DNA from: a virus
Virus record (IMG/VR): IMGVR_UViG_3300013006_000063
Location: 1 to 39,759 of that record
Reading direction: 5' to 3' (one strand)
Length of the DNA stretch: 39,759 bases
The position numbers and the translations under genes were made by a program. The notes below the pieces were generated by a model that was not told the origin of the DNA, did not search any database, and worked only from the letters and a program-made list of their open reading frames with translations. Shown here in pieces: positions 1 to 8,331 of this stretch; within the stretch, counting starts at the first letter, position 1; each line of letters starts with the position of its first letter.

Positions 1-318
1 AGCAGACGCAGTTGTAGAACTGTTAATAGTTCTACTTTGTTGCATCGGGCTAATTTTTCTGTTAGGATCATAATCAAGCGAAACCATTTCAAATCCCATT
101 CTAGGAAGAATGACTTGAAAATTGGTATTATCTACATCGGGCTGTTGTCTAATTTTAGCCAGGAATTTTTGTTGCGGAGAATATGCCAATGGCACTCGTT
201 GTAGTTGCACCACATTACCCGCGGTGTCTTTACGTTCAATAGTAATATTATTGAACATATTACCAAAAGCAACAATTGCTTTACGTATGGTACCCCAGTA
301 AAATCTTTGATCTAACAT
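1..318 (-). CDS. gp15: Tail terminator / proximal tail sheath stabiliser gp15, partial
   Basis: The first 106 codons are inside the window and the 3' end runs off the left edge. The start ATG overlaps the stop of gp14 (TAATG). The visible protein begins MLDQRFYWGTIRKAIVAFGN and continues with RVPLAYSPQQKFLAKIR and VILPRMGFEMVSLDYDPNRK. In layout this matches T4 gp15, which has an aromatic N-terminus, then a VP(I/L)xYxxxxxF block, then an ILPR block. gp15 caps the tail tube and sheath and joins tail to neck. Its place directly after gp13 and gp14 is the T4 order. The family call is recognition by eye. Confidence 0.85.
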   Translation of the reverse strand, partial: MLDQRFYWGTIRKAIVAFGNMFNNITIERKDTAGNVVQLQRVPLAYSPQQKFLAKIRQQPDVDNTNFQVILPRMGFEMVSLDYDPNRKISPMQQSRTINSSTTASA

Positions 319-1073
319 TATCTGAATACCTCACCAAATGGGTTTCTTTCAGAAAAATCTAAGACATCTCTTCCTTCGTCAGTAAATACTTCATTCTGAG
401 CGCCAATTTGGACATGGCCACCGGTCGATAAATTATAATCTTCTAATACTATCGGTGTTAGTGCATTTGTTTCGAATAATAAAGCATCTCCTGTTTCTAA
501 CAATAACTGATGAGCATCTATATCGAGGGTGGCGTCGGCAGTTAAACTATCAATCTCATATACACCAGTATTAAATCTTTCATTAGAAAATTGGTATAGT
601 TCGCACATCATTTTAAATACGTATAATTTACCAATCTGATAAAATGGTTCTTGACCCTCAACTTTACGTATTTCAAAAAACGATTTAGATTTCGGAAAAA
701 ATATTATATCGCCTTCTGCAGGGCGAGGAAGTATAGTTACATTCTGAGAACCAATCACATCTGTCCATCTTCTTCTTGACACTATAAAATTGCCTGTGTC
801 TCGAATTTCCAAACCAAACTTGGACATCAATTCACCGTCTCCCTGAAATCCCATGGTGTTTTCCAAATACATCTCAATTGGAAAAGCATAATCAAAAGTG
901 TTTAGATAATCCTCTGATAAAATAGAATCCAAACTGTTAGATTTACGTGGCAAGTAATAGACCTCAAAGCCATAAATCTTCATGGATTCGATCATTAAGT
1001 CTTCGTACAGATTCTGTTCAGAAGACCTACCTATCGTCCCACCGGATTGAAAATAAGGGTTAACGGTTGCCAT
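318..1073 (-). CDS. gp14: Neck protein gp14
   Basis: A 251-residue protein, close to T4 gp14 (256). It opens with MATVNPYFQSGGTIGRSSEQ and has the conserved early block YGFEVYYLPRKS (about residues 34-45), followed by DxIL and a region rich in FPIEMYLEN. gp14 and gp13 form the collar that closes the packaged head and receives the tail. It lies between gp13 and gp15 in the T4 order. The 71 bases between it and gp13 hold no convincing late promoter. It has no signal peptide or membrane segment, as expected of a virion protein. Confidence 0.9.
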   Translation of the reverse strand: MATVNPYFQSGGTIGRSSEQNLYEDLMIESMKIYGFEVYYLPRKSNSLDSILSEDYLNTFDYAFPIEMYLENTMGFQGDGELMSKFGLEIRDTGNFIVSRRRWTDVIGSQNVTILPRPAEGDIIFFPKSKSFFEIRKVEGQEPFYQIGKLYVFKMMCELYQFSNERFNTGVYEIDSLTADATLDIDAHQLLLETGDALLFETNALTPIVLEDYNLSTGGHVQIGAQNEVFTDEGRDVLDFSERNPFGEVFR

Positions 1074-1144
1074 AATTCTATTGACTTTCTATTGACACGG
1101 TGTTATCATTTACTATGTACCCCGGTTAATAAAATACTTTAAGT

Positions 1145-1888
1145 TTATCCTGAAAAGAAATCTACAGGTAATTCAAATCTAGATTGCATTTCAGCTTCAA
1201 TCTGTGTTATCTCAGTTAGTGCGTCTTGATAAATCTGATCCGCATTAATTGATACTCCGCCAGGCAGTTGTACTCCGTTAAACTTCTTTAGGTTCTCTCC
1301 CCATTGCCGTTTAATTAGAGCAGTGCAATATCTCTTAAGAAACATATCGTTATACACATCTCTGTATGTTTCTGGATCTAATATTCTATAACATTCCACA
1401 ATAATATAGTCTCCAGCTACCGCATCCGCTCCCCAATCCATATCCACGTATAGACGATTCATATGTCTATTGAATCTTATAGGTTTAACTCCCACTAAAA
1501 TTTGGTTAATTAATTCCAGTTCCTGTTTAACCTGATAAAAGTAAATAATGTTGGTAGACATTAAACTATATAGGTCGTTCAATAGAATTTGATATCTGAT
1601 ACTAAACATATTAGCACCGTCTGACCTGTTACTAAACGGTAAAACACGACTTACTCCGACTACTGCATCGGGTACTGAAATATATTGATTAGTAATGTCT
1701 TGTGTTGTAAATTGGTGTTTTAGATATACCATTTCCACAGCATCATAATGGTATTCTCTGTAAAATTGAAATGCATCATCTATACGATCTTCAATTTGAT
1801 TTTCCTCAACGTTTATTTCAATAACCGGTGCGCCTAATCTGCGTAGGCAATAATCTTTTAAACCTTCTCTAGTTGTTACGGTTGCCAT
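1145..1888 (-). CDS. gp13: Neck protein gp13
   Basis: A 247-residue protein, shorter than T4 gp13 (309). The N-terminus holds the family signature REGLKDYCLRRLGAPVIEIN (residues 7-26), followed by an acidic helix (EENQIEDRIDDAFQFYREYH). The C-terminal half has the YIIVECYRILDPETYRDVYND block that precedes the helix LKRYCTALIKRQWGENLKKF. gp13 is the head-tail connector partner of gp14. The start ATG shares a base with the stop of the next upstream gene, so translation is probably coupled. Confidence 0.9.
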   Translation of the reverse strand: MATVTTREGLKDYCLRRLGAPVIEINVEENQIEDRIDDAFQFYREYHYDAVEMVYLKHQFTTQDITNQYISVPDAVVGVSRVLPFSNRSDGANMFSIRYQILLNDLYSLMSTNIIYFYQVKQELELINQILVGVKPIRFNRHMNRLYVDMDWGADAVAGDYIIVECYRILDPETYRDVYNDMFLKRYCTALIKRQWGENLKKFNGVQLPGGVSINADQIYQDALTEITQIEAEMQSRFELPVDFFSG

Positions 1889-2214
1889 TATCGAGTTACT
1901 CCTGGGTTAACTGTTACTATACCTTCTTGTATTCTTATTGTAATGTTTGCGGTATTAGCAGTAATATCATAAACATACCTTCCGTCAAGGTTTGCCGTTT
2001 GTGCTGCTGTTAGTGATATAGAAATGTTTCCATTTGCACCGTTAGCCAATACTGTAGTAAACGAAACAGCATTTGCAGAATAATATGATTTTCTTAGTTT
2101 TGCCTGCACATCATAGCCAACTAAAGATATTGGTGTTTGTTCAATATCTAAATACTGCGCATATGCGGTAAAGGTTGCGCTCTGATCTACGGTTAAATTT
2201 TTATTTGTTGCCAT
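1888..2214 (-). CDS. Small beta-rich virion protein, possibly BppU-N-like
   Basis: A 108-residue protein built almost wholly of predicted beta-strands (alternating Val/Ile/Thr, many Asn and Ala) and ending in the motif EGIVTVNPGVTR. The pattern of a short two-sheet domain with VGYDVQAKLRKS in the middle resembles the small N-terminal domain seen in baseplate upper proteins and tail accessory proteins. It sits between fibre-type genes and gp13, so a tail or neck decoration is likely. I do not recognise a precise family. There is no cysteine, signal peptide or membrane segment. Confidence 0.55.
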   Translation of the reverse strand: MATNKNLTVDQSATFTAYAQYLDIEQTPISLVGYDVQAKLRKSYYSANAVSFTTVLANGANGNISISLTAAQTANLDGRYVYDITANTANITIRIQEGIVTVNPGVTR

Positions 2215-2225
2215 TGTAGTATTTA

Positions 2226-2714
2226 TTAGTTAAATCTTCCGTAATAAACTCGATAGGATATGGTAACTGCATCGTCACCTATTGCAAATCCTGAAGTTCC
2301 TCTATCAAAATTATGTGTACATATAAATTTTAAACTTCCCTGATCCTGTATATAATCTAATACAGATGTACCTAAAACAGAATTTGTTGCTTGATCTTTT
2401 ATTGTTCGTAACACGGTTGAACCTAATGCGGGTAAGACTTTGCCACCAGTGTCAGAGACTCCGCCTGTAATTTTTATCAAAGGAAAAATAAAATTATTTG
2501 CATTATCTGTGGATATATAAGTATCTGCCAATGTTACAAGAGTATCTATTCTTGTTAATATTTGTTGACCCACGGATAATGATAATGCAGGTATACCTAC
2601 ATTCCCAGTAATTTCGTGTATGATATGAGGCATCTTACTATTTAACGAGAATTTAGTATTACCTAAATTATCTGTTATAGTAAATGCGTTGTTTTTATTT
2701 AAAGATATTCCCAT
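2226..2714 (-). CDS. Putative tail fibre or virion structural protein
   Basis: A 162-residue protein without cysteines in its first half, starting MGISLNKNNAFTITDNLGNT. The first ~30 residues read like a beta-hairpin attachment segment (TKFSLNSKMPHIIHEI). The rest is Gly/Thr/Ser/Val rich and ends with a strand-like tail, ISYRVYYGRFN. It overlaps the upstream gene by one base (TAATG), so it is translated with the fibre genes. The family is not recognised; the call rests on composition and on lying inside the tail fibre cluster. Confidence 0.55.
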   Translation of the reverse strand: MGISLNKNNAFTITDNLGNTKFSLNSKMPHIIHEITGNVGIPALSLSVGQQILTRIDTLVTLADTYISTDNANNFIFPLIKITGGVSDTGGKVLPALGSTVLRTIKDQATNSVLGTSVLDYIQDQGSLKFICTHNFDRGTSGFAIGDDAVTISYRVYYGRFN

Positions 2715-3880
2715 TATATTACTCTTAAATACTGAACATTTCCAGTAAAATCTATTTTAGTACCAAAATTATATGTTGTACTATTATAATTATATGTTAA
2801 ATTTTTACCCGAAGTCTTAATAGTTGAGCCATTTTGCCAAATAAAAGTATCGGAGGATAATACTGATTGTGCGGCAATATCATAAAGTCCTCCAGATAAG
2901 GGATTAAAATTACTTGCATTTTCTATTGTCCTCCCCTCATAGTAACCTGTAGTTATATACTGTATAGTTGCATTATAAGTATCATAACCATACTGTGTTC
3001 TTAAATCTGAATACTTATTCAAATAGGCAGTAGGATCAAATATAATTGATCTTCCTTCTAGTGCTCCAGACCTAGCATAATGATCCTGTCCTTTTTTATA
3101 ATCTGTACCAAAGGCAACAATAAGATCAGTATAACTTGCAATATATCTTAATGCTTCTTCAGGTGTAATATAAAAAATTGTAACAGGTAGTGTACCTGTT
3201 ACTTTAGTATTTGCCCCAGGAATACTTTGAACATAAGAATTAATACTGGTTGCAGTTGTACTTGATGTTATCTTTTCCCCTCCCTGTAAATTTCTTAAAG
3301 CTAAATTTAACGGAGTAGGTATATATGTATAAATGGTAGGATTGGTTCCATCTAAACTTGTTAAAGGCGAGACAGTTGATTCATAAGTATAAAGTATATT
3401 TTTACTTATTTCTATTGCATATCCAAGCGTACCTTTTTGAACATATGAATATTTATCCGCATTCCTTTCCCAATCATAATGGGTATAATTTGTTAGTTGT
3501 CGAATAATACCTGTAAATGTTAATCCTGATATTTCAAAATTATAAAATCCTGTTCTAACAGGAGGTTTATCTATTAGTAATAGATTTACAAAATTATCTA
3601 AATTTAAATCACCTATTCTAGAATAATTTTCTATAAAAGGTCCGTTAATTGGGTCAGCTGGATCTAAAGATTGTCTAGTAACACCATCGTTATAAGAACC
3701 ATATAATAATCCATCCTCAGTTTCTTGATACAATTTTAAATCTGAAGCAATCAATGTTTTAGTATATGAGAATGTGCCAGTTTCTAATTGATTATTATCC
3801 TTAACGATATACGATTTTAATGAGGTAAATACATTACTTAGTGTTACTACATTTGGAGATAGATTTATAAGATATGCCAT
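2714..3880 (-). CDS. Putative tail adhesin with two surface-protein repeats
   Basis: A 388-residue protein in the fibre cluster. The N-terminal 200 residues are beta-rich with many Tyr and Thr. Residues about 243-320 hold two copies of a ~40-residue repeat: the first is YIASYTDLIVAFG...DHYARSGALEGR and the second is YLNKYSDLRTQYG...QYITTGYYEGR. This Y-x3-Y-x-DL...(G/A)xxEGR repeat is familiar from large bacterial surface and calcium-binding-type proteins. A role in binding the host envelope is inferred from the repeats and the location. The C-terminus is again beta-rich and ends LRVI. No catalytic residues are visible. Confidence 0.55.
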   Translation of the reverse strand: MAYLINLSPNVVTLSNVFTSLKSYIVKDNNQLETGTFSYTKTLIASDLKLYQETEDGLLYGSYNDGVTRQSLDPADPINGPFIENYSRIGDLNLDNFVNLLLIDKPPVRTGFYNFEISGLTFTGIIRQLTNYTHYDWERNADKYSYVQKGTLGYAIEISKNILYTYESTVSPLTSLDGTNPTIYTYIPTPLNLALRNLQGGEKITSSTTATSINSYVQSIPGANTKVTGTLPVTIFYITPEEALRYIASYTDLIVAFGTDYKKGQDHYARSGALEGRSIIFDPTAYLNKYSDLRTQYGYDTYNATIQYITTGYYEGRTIENASNFNPLSGGLYDIAAQSVLSSDTFIWQNGSTIKTSGKNLTYNYNSTTYNFGTKIDFTGNVQYLRVI

Positions 3881-4807
3881 TTAATTAGAATCCGCAGTAT
3901 TAGTAAATGCAAATATATTATATCGTCTTGTCATTGAAGGTAAGTTTGTAGTTACAGTATTATAATCTTCCTTGATGTAAAATTTTTCAGAATCAATTAA
4001 TAAAGATACTGTTCTATATGAATCATAATTTAATGCTTGAATATAATTACTATTAGTTAAAACTTCTCTGGTATCTATATCTACCATTATTGCTGCAGGA
4101 GGATATCCTAAATTGTGATAAGCAACCGTAGTAATTGTGTTACCCAAATTTCCAGCACTAACATTAGCATAATTATGAGTAAATGAAAATTGAGATTCTA
4201 CACTAATATACTTAAAACGAGAATCAAGGTAAATATTACTTAAATTATTAAATCTATCAGTTAATGGTTTACTATTACCTTCTTCTCTCGCAGGATTATT
4301 AAAAATAGATACTACTGCTACATTAGCAACATTGCCTGCCCAAAAAACATTTGTTCCCTGATTGGTATCTATAACAGGAGCAGGGCCACCTGCGCCAAAA
4401 TTTTCTAAACTTTCAATCAACGTATTGTAAATGAATAGATGAAAAGTTTCGGTGTGCGCAACACCCACCATTTTTTGATTTTCATGAGTATGATAAAGCC
4501 CATAATAAGCTTGCCCATTCACATACCCCACTAGTTCACCTGAGCTAGTGGGTGCTCCGCCCCCTCCTCCTGTGTAAGAGATAGTGGCCGGACTACCCCC
4601 TCCTGTGTAATAACCAGAGCCAGGACTAGGAGTGGGGCTAGGACTAGGAGTGGGGCTAGGACTAGGAGTGGGGCTAGGACTAGGAGTGGGGCTAGGACTA
4701 GGGCTCGGACTAGGACTAGGAGTGGGGCTAGGACTAGGGCTCGGACTAGGGCTCGGACTAGGGCTCGGACTAGGGCTCGGACTCGGACTAGGACTATGAT
4801 AACTCAT
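3881..4807 (-). CDS. Tail fibre protein with N-terminal Ser/Thr-Pro repeat stalk
   Basis: A 308-residue protein. Residues about 5-62 are almost pure (SP)n and (TP)(SP)n dipeptides, coded by a tandem minisatellite. A glycine-rich linker follows (GSGYYTGGGSPATISYTGGGG). Then comes a block with histidine pairs (YGLYHTHENQKMVGVAHTETFHL, about residues 105-127), a layout seen in fibre proteins of aquatic T4-like phages. The C-terminal ~170 residues are a beta-rich domain ending FAFTNTADSN. Pro-Ser repeats should form an extended stiff rod, so this could be a hinge or stalk for a distal domain. The start ATG overlaps the stop of the upstream fibre gene by 4 bases. Confidence 0.65.
   Translation of the reverse strand: MSYHSPSPSPSPSPSPSPSPSPSPSPSPTPSPSPSPSPSPTPSPSPTPSPSPTPSPSPTPSPGSGYYTGGGSPATISYTGGGGGAPTSSGELVGYVNGQAYYGLYHTHENQKMVGVAHTETFHLFIYNTLIESLENFGAGGPAPVIDTNQGTNVFWAGNVANVAVVSIFNNPAREEGNSKPLTDRFNNLSNIYLDSRFKYISVESQFSFTHNYANVSAGNLGNTITTVAYHNLGYPPAAIMVDIDTREVLTNSNYIQALNYDSYRTVSLLIDSEKFYIKEDYNTVTTNLPSMTRRYNIFAFTNTADSN
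4623..4796. repeat. Minisatellite of 18-bp and 12-bp units coding Ser/Thr-Pro repeats
   Basis: On the plus strand the 18-bp unit ggactaggagtggggcta occurs four times back to back (4623-4694) and once more at 4713-4730. The 12-bp unit ggactagggctc occurs once at 4695-4706 and four times back to back at 4731-4778. All units are multiples of 3, so gain or loss keeps the reading frame of the fibre gene. Both units share the core ggacta and interleave, which suggests repeated slippage or unequal recombination. The tract is far more GC-rich than its surroundings. Confidence 0.95.
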
Positions 4808-6372
4808 ATTTCAATTCTAATAAATTTACTATTTAAATCAATAACCATTTTACCATCGGCTGAACTAAAAATTCCCGATACTATGTTACCTGCATTCTGA
4901 GATAGTTCTGATAATGTATTTGCAGTTACCGATGTTATTGGAATAGATGATACTGCTAATTCTCTAGATGTAATAGAACCAACCTGTAGTCTAGATCCTG
5001 GAATAGAATTACTTGCAATTTCTCTTGATGTAATTACCCCCGCTTGTATCTTTGCAGATGTAATACTATTTGCTGCAATTTTTGCTGCAGTTATGGCTTC
5101 ATCTTGTATCTTTATTGTGGTAATAGTATTATCTTCTAACTTATTGCCAGTAATAGTATTTGCTAATATCTTAACCGCAGTTACAGAACTATTTGCTAAT
5201 ACATTGGTGGTTACTTGGCCTGCGGATAAAACTACACTAGTTAATGTGTTTGCTGCACCCGGTGTAAATAGAGCCCAAGAAGTTTTAGTTATATTTAATA
5301 TGTAAGTTTTATTACCCACAATAATTAAATCGCCAGCATTATAATATGTTACATCTACAGGTAGTGTTGCAAGAGTTCTAATACTTGCAGTGCTGGTGTT
5401 TGCTGTATATTGAGGGATAGTTTTCCAACCACCGTCGTATATGTACAATCCTGTGCCCGTTACTCTAAATAATTCTCCGACGTTTGCTGATGCGGGTAGC
5501 GTTGCACCGGATGTTATACCTGAACTTGTATTTGAGGATGATCCTGAAATATAGTCTCCAAGATTTTTCCATTGACCAGATATAAAGATATATGATGCTG
5601 TTCCAACAACAACAGTTCTTCCTGAATAGTTACTAGCATCTCCAACTGCAGGTAAACTAGTTAGAACATCTAATCCTGCAGGAGCATTTGATGTTATTAC
5701 ACTAGATAGTGTTTTCCATTGACCTGATAGATATAAGTAAATTGCAGCATTACCTGTTTCGTAGAATGTAGTTCCTTCGGGTGCAGTACTTGGTTTAACT
5801 AAACCAATGGATATGGCTTGATCGCCTCTAAATCTAACCCATCGTGAGTCTGATGCTGCGGCCCTTGCAATCGCAGGATCTGCTCCCAGTGTTGCACCAT
5901 TGCCTATAGGATAACTTGTATATGTCCAAATATCTCCTAAATAATATGCAACTCTGCCCTCGTAATTACCTACGGTAGGTAAAGATACTACTAGAGGTAT
6001 ACCCCCTATATTTCCATTTAATATACCGCCAGTATATGCGGCTATACTTGCATCAACATAATTCTTTGTAGATAATTCTGAATTTAACCATGATATTGCC
6101 CCAGTTTCATCTAATAAAAGATGAGGGGTGCCATTAATAGTAAACCCTATTTTACCTGTACCGGCATGATACATACCTGTATTAGTATCACCGTCCCACG
6201 CATAACCCGGAAAATCTGGGGTATCAGATATGAGAGATTTATACTGTCCGCTATTATAAACAGCATTGAAATTAGTATTAACCTTTATAAAGGCTTCTCG
6301 TAAAACGTCACCGTCTCCTGCATTTGCAGATGATCCGACATTTACGTTTGATAAATTTGTTGTATTTGGCAT
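4804..6372 (-). CDS. Tail fibre protein with W-K modules and AITxxKI repeats
   Basis: A 522-residue protein. Residues 1-40 (NVGSSANAGDGDVLREAFIKVNTNFNAVY) look like the attachment segment common in fibre proteins of T4-like aquatic phages. Next is a DGDTNTGMYHAGTGKIGF block. Between about 115 and 380 four loosely repeated modules occur, each with a GDxxxVG...YIY..GxWKxL signature. Residues about 395-495 hold a string of 10-11-residue repeats (ITGNKLEDN, ITTIKIQDE, ITAAKIAANS, ITSAKIQAG, ITSREIASNS), which usually build a thin trimeric shaft. The C-terminus is short (MVIDLNSKFIRIEI). Its receptor cannot be read from sequence. Confidence 0.7.
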   Translation of the reverse strand: MPNTTNLSNVNVGSSANAGDGDVLREAFIKVNTNFNAVYNSGQYKSLISDTPDFPGYAWDGDTNTGMYHAGTGKIGFTINGTPHLLLDETGAISWLNSELSTKNYVDASIAAYTGGILNGNIGGIPLVVSLPTVGNYEGRVAYYLGDIWTYTSYPIGNGATLGADPAIARAAASDSRWVRFRGDQAISIGLVKPSTAPEGTTFYETGNAAIYLYLSGQWKTLSSVITSNAPAGLDVLTSLPAVGDASNYSGRTVVVGTASYIFISGQWKNLGDYISGSSSNTSSGITSGATLPASANVGELFRVTGTGLYIYDGGWKTIPQYTANTSTASIRTLATLPVDVTYYNAGDLIIVGNKTYILNITKTSWALFTPGAANTLTSVVLSAGQVTTNVLANSSVTAVKILANTITGNKLEDNTITTIKIQDEAITAAKIAANSITSAKIQAGVITSREIASNSIPGSRLQVGSITSRELAVSSIPITSVTANTLSELSQNAGNIVSGIFSSADGKMVIDLNSKFIRIEI

Positions 6373-6376
6373 GGCG

Positions 6377-6583
6377 TTAGCTTATCTTAAGATGATTTTT
6401 AATTGTTGCAAGCTCTTCCTTTAATATATTTATTTCCTCTTGCATTGCCTGAATTTGCTTAGTTTGCTTTCGCTTATTTTTATATTCATATAATGCACCA
6501 AGATCAGTATTTAATATAGCAGAAGACATTGGATCTTTTACAAATCCAGGTTGTCCTTCTATTGGTAAATAATCGTATTGCAT
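6377..6583 (-). CDS. Small coiled-coil protein of the tail cluster
   Basis: A 68-residue protein starting MQYDYLPIEGQPGFVKDPMS, followed by a linker (SAILNTDLGALYEYKN) and a C-terminal heptad-patterned helix (KQIQAMQEEINILKEELATI). Small proteins with the same layout (xLPxxGxPGxVKDP...then coiled coil) are common beside the tail genes of T4-like aquatic phages. I recognise the type but know no assigned function; an assembly factor or small fibre connector is possible. Its start overlaps the stop of the upstream structural gene by one base, suggesting coupled translation. Confidence 0.65.
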   Translation of the reverse strand: MQYDYLPIEGQPGFVKDPMSSAILNTDLGALYEYKNKRKQTKQIQAMQEEINILKEELATIKNHLKIS

Positions 6584-8304
6584 TAAATTACGGCAGAAGC
6601 AATTAATGATTTTAATTTAGGGGGATATAAAGGATCACTTGCATAGAATACTATTTTAATTTGATAAGTTGCAAAATCATCAAACTTAGCAGATAACCCG
6701 TTAGCAATACTAGAGTATGAAAGAAAGGGATCTAAAATTTTGTATTTTTCTGTACTAAAAATATCTTTAGTTCCTGAATATGTTTTAGCACCAGGAAATG
6801 TTAACGGCATTTTAATAAAAGGTCTATCATTTATACCATTAGATACAGAACGATCATCTCTAGCAAGAACTCTACAGAATACTTCAATGTCTGAACCAAT
6901 TGGCCTACTAACTTCCAAAGCAACTTCTATGCCCGTCGAATCAAACCCATCTGCTAATGATACAGGCTTAGAAATATACTTACATTGCGCTGTTCCTCCA
7001 GCTGGTCTTAATTCACTTTGTGATATTTCGTAAGAATAAGGAGTAATGTATGTTTTAAATAATTGTGTACCAATTAGATCTGTATCTAAAATAGGGGTAA
7101 CATCTTTATTTTTAGATGTTAGAGATACTTGTAATGTTATATCGCCCTCAGTTTGTGCAACCATTAATCCTGAAAGATCTGCATTCAATCCAGGTTTAAT
7201 AGATTTATAACCTGTTTGTAATCTAGATCCCGCAGTTTTTGTAGATAATTTATAATCTGTATATGCGATATCTGCTAAACCTATAGTTGTGGATAATAAT
7301 CTAAAACGATCATATTCTATTCCTGTAGTATCTGCAACAGATTTCATTTCTATAGTAACCGTGCCTGTATCAAATACTGCTTTTCTTAAAACAAATGTTA
7401 AGTCTATGTTATCACTGGCAATCCATTCCCCAGTATTTTGTGGAAGATATAATTTTCCTGAAAATGGTTGCTTTACTGTTTTACCGTCACCTGCTTTAGC
7501 AGCAAGCAATTCGTAGTTATTAGATTTTGTTAATACACAAAACGCATATTGTCCTGGACGTAAATAGAGTGGATGATCAAATTGAAAATTAGTTGCTGGT
7601 GCAGAACCAGTAGTCCCATCATATACATCAATGTATGCAGGATCAACAACCACAAACGAACCAGTAATATATTCTGTTAGTGATGGTTTACCATTAACAA
7701 CTGGTCTTATTTCAACAGCCAACGGAAGTGTTGCATCTTTTTGATACACAAATAAGGATAATCCAGTTAAACATAATCCTAAAGGATATGCGGTTTCATC
7801 CACGGTAAATGTTTGAGCAAGTGGATCCAATTTTAATTGAGATACATCTGGTCCAACTGCATTGCCTGTTGGATTGGTTCTGATTCTAGTATTTCTCCTT
7901 AATCCAGATATATCTTTTTCCACAGAACTAACGAAATCTAAACCATAATTATAAAATATTGATTCAGAAATATATTTACAATCTGCAACACTTGTAGGGG
8001 AATCTCCAAATGTTAGAATGAGCTCACCGATTAAAAATTTAAATTTAGAATTTGGATCACTGGGAATATACAAATATCCAGATGCCGTACCCAATTGATT
8101 TGTTACTATTGGTTGTCCTATTTGTGCAGTCTCTAATACCGGTGCGCAAAACTCCGAAATATTAATATCATTACAATAGATATATATTCTCGTATTAGGT
8201 GGCATTTCTGTAACCGCAAAATTCATTAATTGTGCAGCGGAATAAATAGGGGCATTAGCTAATGCCGAAGTTTGTATTGCGCCTATATTATTAGTTATAG
8301 CCAT
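6583..8304 (-). CDS. Baseplate or tail structural protein with DPLAQTF domain
   Basis: A 573-residue, beta-rich protein. Residues about 155-165 read DPLAQTFTVDE, followed by a jelly-roll-like stretch (LTGLSLFVYQKDATLPLAVEIRPVVNGKPS) and a FDHPLYLRPGQYAFCVL block. This DPLAQTF domain is a hallmark of large structural proteins near the baseplate of T4-like aquatic phages. Here it follows the DUF4815-type protein, where T4 has gp9-gp12, so it may serve as a fibre connector or peripheral baseplate part. That role is inference. A Shine-Dalgarno-like AGGAAAT precedes the ATG. Confidence 0.65.
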   Translation of the reverse strand: MAITNNIGAIQTSALANAPIYSAAQLMNFAVTEMPPNTRIYIYCNDINISEFCAPVLETAQIGQPIVTNQLGTASGYLYIPSDPNSKFKFLIGELILTFGDSPTSVADCKYISESIFYNYGLDFVSSVEKDISGLRRNTRIRTNPTGNAVGPDVSQLKLDPLAQTFTVDETAYPLGLCLTGLSLFVYQKDATLPLAVEIRPVVNGKPSLTEYITGSFVVVDPAYIDVYDGTTGSAPATNFQFDHPLYLRPGQYAFCVLTKSNNYELLAAKAGDGKTVKQPFSGKLYLPQNTGEWIASDNIDLTFVLRKAVFDTGTVTIEMKSVADTTGIEYDRFRLLSTTIGLADIAYTDYKLSTKTAGSRLQTGYKSIKPGLNADLSGLMVAQTEGDITLQVSLTSKNKDVTPILDTDLIGTQLFKTYITPYSYEISQSELRPAGGTAQCKYISKPVSLADGFDSTGIEVALEVSRPIGSDIEVFCRVLARDDRSVSNGINDRPFIKMPLTFPGAKTYSGTKDIFSTEKYKILDPFLSYSSIANGLSAKFDDFATYQIKIVFYASDPLYPPKLKSLIASAVI

Positions 8305-8331
8305 TTTTATTTCCTGTTAAATTTTCTATTA

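Noticed and set aside
1091-1118. Plus-strand TTGACA followed by TATGTA in the gp13-gp14 gap
   Set aside because: The -10 box is poor, the spacing is 16, and it would fire antisense into gp13.
4623-4796. Possible CRISPR array
   Set aside because: The repeats are 18 and 12 bp, directly adjacent without spacers and in frame with a fibre gene, so it is a coding minisatellite.
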